Shown here: positions 8,813 through 15,771 of the stretch, in pieces
Layout of the letters: each line of letters opens with the position of its first letter
How positions within the stretch are numbered: the stretch's first letter is position 1
NCBI GenBank assembly: GCA_002270465.1
Contig: NQOF01000006.1
Location: 310,001-374,000, forward strand
Source: Blautia hominis
Lineage (GTDB): Bacteria; Bacillota; Clostridia; Lachnospirales; Lachnospiraceae
DNA: 64,000 bases
Direction: 5' to 3'
The notes under the pieces: model-generated
Told to the model about the DNA's origin: nothing
Seen by the model: only the letters and a program-made list of their open reading frames with translations
Databases searched by the model: none
Position numbers and translations under genes: made by a program

Positions 8813-9538
8813 TTATTTCTTTTCTTCAATCTGTTCAAGGGGTTCCTGTTTGTCCAAAAGTTCATCTTCCGGTACCGTGTAATCATCCGGATTGCCCTGT
8901 TCTTCTGTCTCTTCCTGAGGTTCGTATTTGGCAAATACCTTGCGGAAGATGTAGGAGTTACAGAAAGCAATAAAGGAAAGCCCGATCAGGAACCAGAATA
9001 AGCTTCCGTAAACCAGAGTAGTGGAGTTGAACATAGTGATAAACACCAGTCCCACCGGAATACACACAACCAAAATGGTCTGTGGCAGGTTCAGAATGCT
9101 GATAAGCAGTGCATTCTTGACCGTGTTTTTTACATTGTTCTCAAATCTTGCCACATAGGGGAAGACATAAGTCATCAGCAGGAGGTAGAAGGTTATCACA
9201 ACACCCACAAGGATGCGGAAGATATTCTTCATATTATCAGGCAGGAACTGGGTTGCTTTGTAATCCGCAAAGATCAGCAGACCCAGCAGTGCCAGGATCA
9301 GCCAGATTATGGTGGAGATTTTGAAGTTCTCCTTGAAAGCCTTGAAGAATCCTTTAAAGATATAAGATTCCTCTCCCCTTACCATTTTCAGGGTAACAGA
9401 GTAAAGCGCAGTGACCGATGCTCCTATGGTCACAATAGGAATGCAGCAGATCAGGCACATAAAATTTAAGATCATCAGGTCACATACGCGGGACAGAAAC
9501 CGCATAACAGGGCTGTCCATGTTAAAAAAACCGCTCAT
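8813..9538 (-). CDS. YesL-like DUF624 membrane protein
   Basis: 241 residues. FFNMDSPVMRFLSRVCDLMILNFMCLICCIPIVTIGASVTALY at the start is the DUF624 signature, followed by four more hydrophobic segments and a charged, acidic cytoplasmic tail of about 35 residues. In many Firmicutes the family is linked to carbohydrate ABC transporter operons. Here it lies alone behind the CNNM gene (66 nt gap). Function unknown. The ATG at 9536-9538 has an upstream GGAAAGGA box, somewhat distant. Confidence 0.75.
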   Translation of the reverse strand: MSGFFNMDSPVMRFLSRVCDLMILNFMCLICCIPIVTIGASVTALYSVTLKMVRGEESYIFKGFFKAFKENFKISTIIWLILALLGLLIFADYKATQFLPDNMKNIFRILVGVVITFYLLLMTYVFPYVARFENNVKNTVKNALLISILNLPQTILVVCIPVGLVFITMFNSTTLVYGSLFWFLIGLSFIAFCNSYIFRKVFAKYEPQEETEEQGNPDDYTVPEDELLDKQEPLEQIEEKK

Positions 9539-9603
9539 AATTCGTTGTTGTCCTTTCCATTTGTGTTGTCAGCGGCAGGATTCCGGGATTTTCCGGCTGC
9601 CGG

Positions 9604-10887
9604 TCATTCTTCTTCTTCAGGCTGTTCCTGTACCTTAGGCAGGTATATATGTACAGCCTCAATTCTGTTCTTCTCTATCTTGTCCACAACCAGGCGGACA
9701 TGATCCGGGGTGGTGATGCTTTCTCCAGGTTCCGGAAAACGGTCAAGCTGTTCGATGATGTATCCGCCGATCGAATCGTAGTCCTCAGATTCGATCTCTA
9801 CAGGCAGCACCTCATTCAGATCATCCAGCCTTGCGGATCCAAGTGCCACATATTCCCGTCCGGGAATGATTTCCGTCAGGTCATCTTCCTCGGTATCGTC
9901 ATATTCATCATGGATATCCCCCACGATTTCCTCCAGCAGATCCTCCAGGGTTATGATCCCTGCGGTAGCCCCGTATTCATCAAGCACAACAGCAAAGGAT
10001 ACGCTTTCTTCTTTCATTTCAACCAGAAGTTCAGAAGTCTTTTTGTACTCAAAGGTAAAATAAGGTTCCCGCATAATATCCCTGAGAGCGAAGCTTTCCC
10101 TGGACCCCATAAGCAGCAGGTCCTTTACATTTACAATACCTACCACATTGTCTGTGGTATCCTCATAGACAGGAAACCGGGTGTGTTTCTCCTCCCTGAA
10201 CATGGATACCAGGTCATCATAGGAGCTTCCGATATCTGCGAAAGCTACATCAATACGGGGCACCATAACATCTTTGGCCTGGGAATCCCCGAAATCAAAC
10301 ACATTGTATATCATCTGGCGTTCTTCACTTTCAATGACACCCTCCTCATGGCTGACATTGACGATGGTACGCAGTTCGTGCTCTGTGATCTTGCTGCCGT
10401 TTCCATTCTGATCCACGCGCAGAAGGGACAGCACGCCTGCGGAAAGCTTATTCACAATATAAATGACCGGCGTGAGGAGCACCATCAGTCCGTGAATAGG
10501 TCCTGCGTAAGACAGCGCAAGCCTTTCGGCGTTTAAGGTTGCCATGGTCTTGGGTGTGATCTCTCCAAAGATCAGAATGAGCAGTGTCAGAACACCGGTA
10601 CAGATGCCCACTGCTGCATTGCCGAACATGCGGATTGCCATGGATGTAGCCAGGGAAGAGGCCCCGATATTCACCAGGTTGTTGCCTATCAAAATGGTGC
10701 TGAGCATCTTTCCGGAATTGCCTGTTACTTTCAGAAGGGTTTTGGCCTTCTTGTTCCCCTGTTCGGCCAGGGTCTGGATGCGTATTTTGTTTGCGGTTGT
10801 CATAGAAGTTTCTGCGGATGAAAAGAATGCCGACAGGCATATGAGAATAATCAAGACGAGAAACTGTATGGCGTCACTGGAATCCAA
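9604..10887 (-). CDS. CNNM/HlyC-CorC family transporter (DUF21 and CBS domains)
   Basis: 427 residues. An N-terminal DUF21 transmembrane domain (about 1-185) with SAFFSSAETSMTTANKIRI and GEITPKTMA; a CBS pair (about 205-325) with VMVPRIDVAF, RFPVYEDTTDNVVG, and FAVVLDEYGATAGIITLEDLLEEIVGDI; and a C-terminal CorC_HlyC domain ending near 420. Relatives export Mg2+ or Co2+, or influence Mg2+ homeostasis. The start is TTG (10885-10887), supported by AAAGGAG 11 nt upstream, with no ATG alternative. A divergent promoter lies about 110 bases away. Confidence 0.85.
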   Translation of the reverse strand: MDSSDAIQFLVLIILICLSAFFSSAETSMTTANKIRIQTLAEQGNKKAKTLLKVTGNSGKMLSTILIGNNLVNIGASSLATSMAIRMFGNAAVGICTGVLTLLILIFGEITPKTMATLNAERLALSYAGPIHGLMVLLTPVIYIVNKLSAGVLSLLRVDQNGNGSKITEHELRTIVNVSHEEGVIESEERQMIYNVFDFGDSQAKDVMVPRIDVAFADIGSSYDDLVSMFREEKHTRFPVYEDTTDNVVGIVNVKDLLLMGSRESFALRDIMREPYFTFEYKKTSELLVEMKEESVSFAVVLDEYGATAGIITLEDLLEEIVGDIHDEYDDTEEDDLTEIIPGREYVALGSARLDDLNEVLPVEIESEDYDSIGGYIIEQLDRFPEPGESITTPDHVRLVVDKIEKNRIEAVHIYLPKVQEQPEEEE

Positions 10888-10994
10888 TTAAATTTCAACT
10901 CCTTTGTAATATAAAATTATATTAAGAAATGATACATGATTTTGGGAAGGATTGCAAGTATAGCAGAAAAAATAAAAAAATTGAATTTTAGGGG

Positions 10995-11023
10995 TGTCGA
11001 AACAAACAGAAATATGCTATAAT
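10995..11023 (+). promoter_or_regulatory. candidate extended -10 promoter
   Basis: TGCTATAAT (extended -10, with TATAAT at 11018-11023); the -35 TGTCGA is weak. It would start transcripts near 11030, just before the short ORF at 11048. The 473-base stretch 10888-11360 otherwise holds that ORF and an inverted-repeat element. Confidence 0.4.
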
Positions 11024-11047
11024 ATCTCCGATAGAGGTATGATGATT

Positions 11048-11242
11048 ATGCCTAAAGAAAGCGTATTAAAATTGTCTAATATGCACAATGTGCAAAATGG
11101 CAGTTTTTACATATATAAGATACTAGTACAGCATTGCGTAAGTTTCGGTGATAGAGTGTCTGATATTTTCGTCAGTGCAAGGCGCCGAAGCGACGGCGTA
11201 GCGGTTCCTACGACTAGCTTCGGCAACGCGGCACTGGCGTAA
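11048..11242 (+). CDS. short ORF of unknown function running into a repeat element
   Basis: 65 codons starting MPKESVLKLSNMHNVQ, with an AGAGG box 10 nt upstream and a promoter-like site before it. The first 25 codons are AT-rich. The rest reads into the inverted-repeat element at 11123-11286 and looks non-coding in composition (Arg-, Ala- and Ser-rich). It may be the head of a gene cut by the insertion or a chance ORF. I do not recognise it. Confidence 0.25.
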   Translation: MPKESVLKLSNMHNVQNGSFYIYKILVQHCVSFGDRVSDIFVSARRRSDGVAVPTTSFGNAALA

Positions 11243-11286
11243 AGAGCGGGTACTATATCATTGGAACTTATGCAACGCTGTACTAG
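11123..11286. mobile_element. inverted-repeat element (164 bp), MITE-like
   Basis: The arms 11123-11146 (starting CTAGTACAGC) and 11263-11286 (ending GCTGTACTAG) match at 21 of 24 positions, and two of the differences allow G-T pairing. Further stems lie inside (CAGTGC/GCACTG and CCGAAGC/GCTTCGG), so it can fold into one long hairpin. Because CTAG is itself a palindrome, it can also be read as a 4-bp target duplication around TACAGC..GCTGTA ends. Not related in sequence to the other three elements. Confidence 0.6.
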
Positions 11287-11360
11287 GGGTGTGTCTTGAC
11301 ATTTATAGCCGACACGCTCTGACAGACCACGGCGAGATAGATTTAAAAAAGGGGCAGATT

Positions 11361-13334
11361 ATGAAGAAAAATTACAGCGGGAATAACAGTAGATCATATA
11401 AAAACAGAATCTGGAAAACAACACTGGGTATCACTCTGGCAGCAGTGCTGGTGGTACAGGGAACCGGCACCGGTATGCACATGGGATTATCCCAGGTGGC
11501 AGCAGCGGAGCAGCAGGCAGACAATACCGCCAAATTAAAGACTGTTTATTTAAGCGGCAGCGGTAAAAAGAGCGGAGACGGCACTTCCAAGGATACGGCA
11601 GTCTCCAGCTTTGAGAAGGCGAAGTCCCTGGCCGCTGACAACGCAACCATTCTGGTGTGCGGGACCATAACCGTTTCCGGTGAGACAAAGCTCACCATGC
11701 CTTCCGGCATTACTGTGAAGCGGGCGGACGGTTTCAGCGGCCCTATCATCAAAGTGGAGGGCAGCGGCAGACTTACGCTGACCTACGGATGGCTGAGCGC
11801 TTCTGACGTGGATACAAAAAGTGCGAATCTGGGTGCGGATGCTTTTGTCATAGGAGAAAAGCCGAAAGAGGAGAACAAAGAGAATGCTTCCGGGGAGAGC
11901 AGCGGGAATAAAGAAGAAGTAAAAGAGGAACCAAAGGAAGAGGCAAAAGAGGAGCCAAAGGAAGAACCTAAGGAAGAGCCAAAAGAGGAGCCAAAGGAAG
12001 AGACACCGGTCAAAAAGCAGGAAGCTCCTGCAGTGACAGTTCCGGATACCATGACTATGAAAGAGCCGGCCACCCTGGAGTCCCTGTTTATGGGCGACGG
12101 TTTTAACGGTGACGGTACCTTCCGTTTCGCGGAACCGGAGAAAGTGCCCGATACATACGAGAGTACCCAACAGATAATTTTTACACCAAACGACACAGAG
12201 ACATATGACTATTCCAATATCCCCGGCTGGAGCCAGGAGGGACAGCAGGTGATCCGCAGTGTGACCGTGTACCTGGAATCTTTAAAAGCACCGGAACCAC
12301 CTAAGGAAGAAGAGAAAGAGGAGCCTAAGAAGGAAGAGGCAGGCACAGACGACCAGAAACAGGATGCAGGCAGCAGCGACACCGGCAAGGGTGAAGAGGC
12401 GGAAAAACCGGCAGACGATAAAAATACAGACCAAGATAAGACAGAAAAGCCTTCAGATGATAAAAAGGGAACAGAGGATAACAAGGGGGATTCCCAAAAG
12501 GATGACTCCAAAAAGGATGACTCTGAGAAGGAGGGATCCGATAAGGAGGATTCTAAGAAAGACGACCAAAAGCAGGAGGAGTCTACCAAGAAAGATGATA
12601 CCAAGTCAGAAGAGTCCAAGAAAGAGGAGTCTACCAAGAAGGCGGAGTCTGACAAAAAAGATCCGGTGGGAAGTCTCTGGGACAAAGCCACAGATGTTAA
12701 AATATCCGGTGATTTTATTCCATCCTATGTGGAAATCAGGGTGTCACTGAACACAGATGTGGACCGTATGCCGGCGGCTAATATAGAGCAGATCCTGCAG
12801 GCGTACGAGATTGAACTGTGGGATTTAAAGGCAGATAAAAAGTACGAGATTCCCGAAGGCAAAAAAGTTACAGTGTCCATACCGGTGCCCAAGGACGCAA
12901 ACCTCTATGAGAAGCTTGTAATAGGGCATTACATGGAAGAGACAGGCAATTATGAATACTTCACACTGGGAAGTAATATGAATGTTGTTGACGGATATCT
13001 GGTATTCGAGACCGGTTCTCTGAGTCCGTTTAATGTGGGCGGCAGTCAGCTGGTAGGGATTGGCACAACAAGTCCGAATCATAAACCTGCGGTGCCGTCG
13101 ACCGGTACATCAGGCAGCAACAGCGGTTCCTCCATTAACCAGAGCAACAACAGCGGCGGTTCCTCCACTGTGAAGAAGCCCACCAACACATCCGTAAAGA
13201 AAAACAACGGGACAGTGATCGTGAACCCCAGAACAGGTGACGAGACACCAATACTCACTTATGTACTGGTAGCTGCAGCCGCGGCTATCGTGGTAGTGGT
13301 TCTCTTAGTTCTGAGTAAAAAGAAAAAGAAATAA
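11361..13334 (+). CDS. sortase-anchored surface protein with charged low-complexity regions
   Basis: 657 residues. The start at 11361 is chosen because a purine-rich GGGG box precedes it and a signal peptide follows (basic residues, then LGITLAAVLVVQG, cleavage near AAAEQ, about residue 50). A short beta-helix-like domain follows (about 57-150, TVYLSGSGKKSGDGTSKDTA), then KEEPKEEP repeats (about 165-215), a folded region (about 215-310), a Lys/Asp/Glu/Ser-rich stretch (about 312-434) and a conserved C-terminal domain (about 440-560). The end is a variant cell-wall sorting signal: NPRTG (622-626), a hydrophobic helix and a Lys tail. Likely displayed on the wall as an adhesin or stalked protein; ligand unknown. 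Confidence 0.8.
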   Translation: MKKNYSGNNSRSYKNRIWKTTLGITLAAVLVVQGTGTGMHMGLSQVAAAEQQADNTAKLKTVYLSGSGKKSGDGTSKDTAVSSFEKAKSLAADNATILVCGTITVSGETKLTMPSGITVKRADGFSGPIIKVEGSGRLTLTYGWLSASDVDTKSANLGADAFVIGEKPKEENKENASGESSGNKEEVKEEPKEEAKEEPKEEPKEEPKEEPKEETPVKKQEAPAVTVPDTMTMKEPATLESLFMGDGFNGDGTFRFAEPEKVPDTYESTQQIIFTPNDTETYDYSNIPGWSQEGQQVIRSVTVYLESLKAPEPPKEEEKEEPKKEEAGTDDQKQDAGSSDTGKGEEAEKPADDKNTDQDKTEKPSDDKKGTEDNKGDSQKDDSKKDDSEKEGSDKEDSKKDDQKQEESTKKDDTKSEESKKEESTKKAESDKKDPVGSLWDKATDVKISGDFIPSYVEIRVSLNTDVDRMPAANIEQILQAYEIELWDLKADKKYEIPEGKKVTVSIPVPKDANLYEKLVIGHYMEETGNYEYFTLGSNMNVVDGYLVFETGSLSPFNVGGSQLVGIGTTSPNHKPAVPSTGTSGSNSGSSINQSNNSGGSSTVKKPTNTSVKKNNGTVIVNPRTGDETPILTYVLVAAAAAIVVVVLLVLSKKKKK

Positions 13335-13359
13335 TCGGGAATTACATAGTAATACATTA

Positions 13360-13396
13360 GAAAGCCCTTCCATATATATACATATGGGAGGGTTTC
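13360..13396 (+). promoter_or_regulatory. hairpin covering the RBS of the next gene
   Basis: GAAAGCCCTTCCATAT (13360-13375) pairs with ATATGGGAGGGTTTC (13382-13396). The GGGAGGG in the right arm is also the only ribosome-binding site for the ATG at 13400. The hairpin can act as terminator of the surface gene and can block translation of the downstream gene. Confidence 0.65.
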
Positions 13397-13399
13397 TTT

Positions 13400-13774
13400 A
13401 TGGAGCAGACAGTTGCGAAACAATCAAAACCTTTACTGATGATGAAAGCGCTGCTGGCGGCTTATCTGGCAACAGGGATCATGCTGCTTCTTCTGGCGCT
13501 TCTTCTGTACAAGACGGGACTGGGAGAGAACCAGGTGAATCTGGGCATCCTGATTATTTACATAGTGTCCTGTTTTCTGGGAGGCTTCTATCTTGGAAAA
13601 AAGGTAGGAAACCAGAGATATCTTTGGGGAATGGCCCTGGGGATTGGATATGCAGTGCTGCTGACAGCCGTCACTTTTCTGACGGAACATCAGATTTCCG
13701 CTGATTTCAAGGAAATGGCAGTTACCTATTTCCTCTGTTTTCTGGGCGGTGCGCTGGGCGGTATGCTGTCGTAG
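13400..13774 (+). CDS. TIGR04086 family membrane protein
   Basis: 124 residues with four hydrophobic segments (about 14-36, 47-65, 75-94 and 104-124). The pattern LLMMKALLAAYLATGIMLL, then CFLGGFYLGKKVGNQRYLWG and a Gly-rich last helix (LCFLGGALGGM) matches the clostridial TIGR04086 family. Function unknown. Its RBS is buried in the hairpin at 13360-13396. A mobile element follows 10 bases after the stop site. In other Lachnospiraceae this gene often stands beside the SCIFF locus, as here; that neighbourhood statement is from memory. Confidence 0.7.
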   Translation: MEQTVAKQSKPLLMMKALLAAYLATGIMLLLLALLLYKTGLGENQVNLGILIIYIVSCFLGGFYLGKKVGNQRYLWGMALGIGYAVLLTAVTFLTEHQISADFKEMAVTYFLCFLGGALGGMLS

Positions 13775-13792
13775 CGGTGAAGGCGCGGGCCG

Positions 13793-13934
13793 GTTACTGT
13801 TCACAGGCCACTGTACCGGGAGGCGTTTTCTGCCGGAAGCATGAAAATCCCGAGGCAGCCAGCGCGATATGGGGCAGAATGCTCCATATCTGTGCATCGC
13901 GAAGCGTGTTGCTGGACACGGAGTGAACAGTAAC
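13793..13934. mobile_element. MITE-like element, copy C (142 bp, 8-bp target duplication)
   Basis: Perfect 12-bp terminal inverted repeats, GTTACTGTTCAC (13793-13804) and GTGAACAGTAAC (13923-13934). The exact 8-bp duplication GCGGGCCG flanks it at 13785-13792 and 13935-13942. The interior differs from copies A and B except for a CATCGCGAAGCG hairpin also seen in A, so it is a diverged subfamily. Non-coding. Confidence 0.8.
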
Positions 13935-13972
13935 GCGGGCCGGGATGGGGTCCTAAAAGACGAAAGAAATAC

Positions 13973-14002
13973 TTGCCTTGCTGGTTATAGATATGCTATA
14001 AT
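13973..14002 (+). promoter_or_regulatory. promoter of scfA
   Basis: TTGCCT (13973-13978), an 18-base spacer and TATAAT (13997-14002) with an extended TG (13994-13995). It lies just beyond the right duplication of element C. Confidence 0.7.
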
Positions 14003-14057
14003 AGCCACAAGCGTGCAGACGCATAGAATTACATTTAAGCACAGGGAGGAATATGTT

Positions 14058-14198
14058 ATGGAACATATCAAAACATTAAATACAAAAAACTTACAGAATA
14101 CAGTTAAAAAAGGCGGATGTGGTGAATGCCAGACATCTTGTCAGTCAGCCTGTAAAACATCCTGTACAGTAGGGAATCAGAGCTGCGAGAATAAATAA
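14058..14198 (+). CDS. scfA: SCIFF ranthipeptide precursor (six Cys in 45)
   Basis: 46 residues, MEHIKTLNTKNLQNTVKK as leader, then a core with six cysteines spaced as in the SCIFF family (GGCGECQTSC, QSACKTSC, NQSC). The partner radical SAM enzyme joins Cys sulfur to neighbouring residues as thioethers. GGGAGG lies 8 nt before the ATG, and a strong promoter lies upstream. SCIFF is almost universal in Clostridia; it is proposed to act in signalling rather than as an antibiotic. The next gene is its maturase, and no dedicated exporter is present nearby. Confidence 0.95.
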   Translation: MEHIKTLNTKNLQNTVKKGGCGECQTSCQSACKTSCTVGNQSCENK

Positions 14199-14262
14199 TG
14201 GAGATCACGCCCCGCGAGTTTTCTATTATCATGAATAATATGCTGTCATAGGAAGACATCAG

Positions 14263-14288
14263 AAGCAGCGGTATAAAAGCCGCTGCTT
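14263..14288 (+). promoter_or_regulatory. intercistronic hairpin between scfA and scfB
   Basis: AAGCAGCGG (14263-14271) pairs with CCGCTGCTT (14280-14288). The following T content is weak, so partial termination or transcript stabilisation is likely. This would give more peptide mRNA than enzyme mRNA. Confidence 0.6.
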
Positions 14289-14363
14289 ATTCATTGTCAT
14301 ACGGGAATGCTCCTGAGGCAGGATTCTTTTTTGTATTCAGCATAAGAAGAAAGGAAAAATACT

Positions 14364-15722
14364 GTGATTCATCGTTATAAAAATAATGGCTACAATATTG
14401 TACTGGATGTGAACAGCGGTTCCGTACATGTGGTGGATGAGATCGTCTACGATATGGTTGGACTGCTCGATGAAGGGAACAGTGAGGAGGAGATCCTGGC
14501 TGTCCTGAAAGACAAGTATCAGGAGGGGGATATCAGGACCGCTCTTGAGGAATGTGCAGAACTGAAAAAAGAACAGATGTTGTTCACAGAGGATGTGTAC
14601 GAGAAAGCAATCGACAGCTTTAAGGACAGGCCCACTGTGGTGAAGGCCCTCTGCCTGCACATTGCCCACGACTGTAACCTGGCCTGCCGCTACTGTTTCG
14701 CGGAGGAAGGGGAGTATCATGGACGCAGAGCCATGATGACTTATGAAGTGGGGAAACAGGCGTTGGATTTCCTGATCGCCAATTCCGGCAACAGAAAGAA
14801 TCTGGAAGTGGATTTCTTCGGCGGGGAACCGCTTATGAACTGGAAGGTAGTCAAAGACCTTGTGGCCTATGGACGTTCCCAGGAAAAAATACATAACAAG
14901 CGTTTCCGCTTTACACTGACCACAAACGGCGTCCTGCTCAATGATGAGATGATGGATTTTGCCAACAAAGAAATGGACAATGTGGTACTCAGCATTGACG
15001 GCCGCAGGGAAGTCCATGATTTTATGCGTCCTTTTAGGAAAGGGGCAGGCAGTTATGACCTGGTCGTGCCCAAATTTCAGAAATTTGCGGACAGCAGAGG
15101 CCAGAAAAAGTATTATGCCAGAGGAACCTTCACACGTCATAATCTGGATTTTTCCAAGGATGTGCTCCATTTGGCCGACCTGGGATTTGAGCAGATTTCC
15201 GTGGAGCCTGTAGTGGCGGACGAAAAGGAAGAGTACGCCCTGAAGTGGGAGGATGTTCCGAAGATCTGTGAGGAGTATGACAAGCTGGCAAAAGAGATCA
15301 TCAAGAGGGAAAAAGAGGGAAGAGGCTTTCACTTTTTCCACTTTATGATAGACCTTACGGGGGGCCCCTGTGTATACAAAAGGCTTTCCGGCTGCGGTTC
15401 CGGAACGGAGTATCTGGCCGTGACACCCTGGGGAGATCTCTATCCCTGCCACCAGTTTGTAGGTGAGGATAAATTCCTTATGGGCAATGTTTGGGACGGT
15501 GTACAGAAACCGGAAATCCGTGATGAGTTCAAAGAGTGTAATGTATATGCAAAGGAAAAATGCCTGAAGTGTTTCGCCAGATTTTACTGCAGTGGCGGAT
15601 GCGCGGCAAACGCCTATAATTTCCACGGCTCCATCAATGATGTCTACGACCTTGGCTGTGAACTGCAGCGTAAGAGAGTGGAATGTGCCATTATGATAAA
15701 AGCTGCTTTGGCAGACAAGTGA
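14364..15722 (+). CDS. scfB: SCIFF radical SAM maturase
   Basis: 452 residues from a GTG start with AAGGAAA upstream. An N-terminal peptide-recognition (RRE-like) part (about 1-90) is followed by the radical SAM barrel with Cys104, Cys108 and Cys111 (CNLACRYCF) and FFGGEPLMNW. The C-terminal SPASM-type region holds the auxiliary cluster cysteines: GGPC, CGSG, YPCHQF, CNVYAKEKCLKC and CSGGCAANAYNFHG. It binds [4Fe-4S] clusters and S-adenosylmethionine to form thioether bridges in ScfA. Placement directly behind scfA supports the assignment. Confidence 0.95.
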   Translation: MIHRYKNNGYNIVLDVNSGSVHVVDEIVYDMVGLLDEGNSEEEILAVLKDKYQEGDIRTALEECAELKKEQMLFTEDVYEKAIDSFKDRPTVVKALCLHIAHDCNLACRYCFAEEGEYHGRRAMMTYEVGKQALDFLIANSGNRKNLEVDFFGGEPLMNWKVVKDLVAYGRSQEKIHNKRFRFTLTTNGVLLNDEMMDFANKEMDNVVLSIDGRREVHDFMRPFRKGAGSYDLVVPKFQKFADSRGQKKYYARGTFTRHNLDFSKDVLHLADLGFEQISVEPVVADEKEEYALKWEDVPKICEEYDKLAKEIIKREKEGRGFHFFHFMIDLTGGPCVYKRLSGCGSGTEYLAVTPWGDLYPCHQFVGEDKFLMGNVWDGVQKPEIRDEFKECNVYAKEKCLKCFARFYCSGGCAANAYNFHGSINDVYDLGCELQRKRVECAIMIKAALADK

Positions 15723-15771
15723 GTATAAACATCACACACATTAAGACTAAAAGTAAAGAAGGGAAAGAACA

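Noticed and set aside
14337-15626. A 429-codon minus-strand open frame opposite scfB
   Set aside because: Antisense shadow of the radical SAM gene, with no RBS and no recognisable domain.
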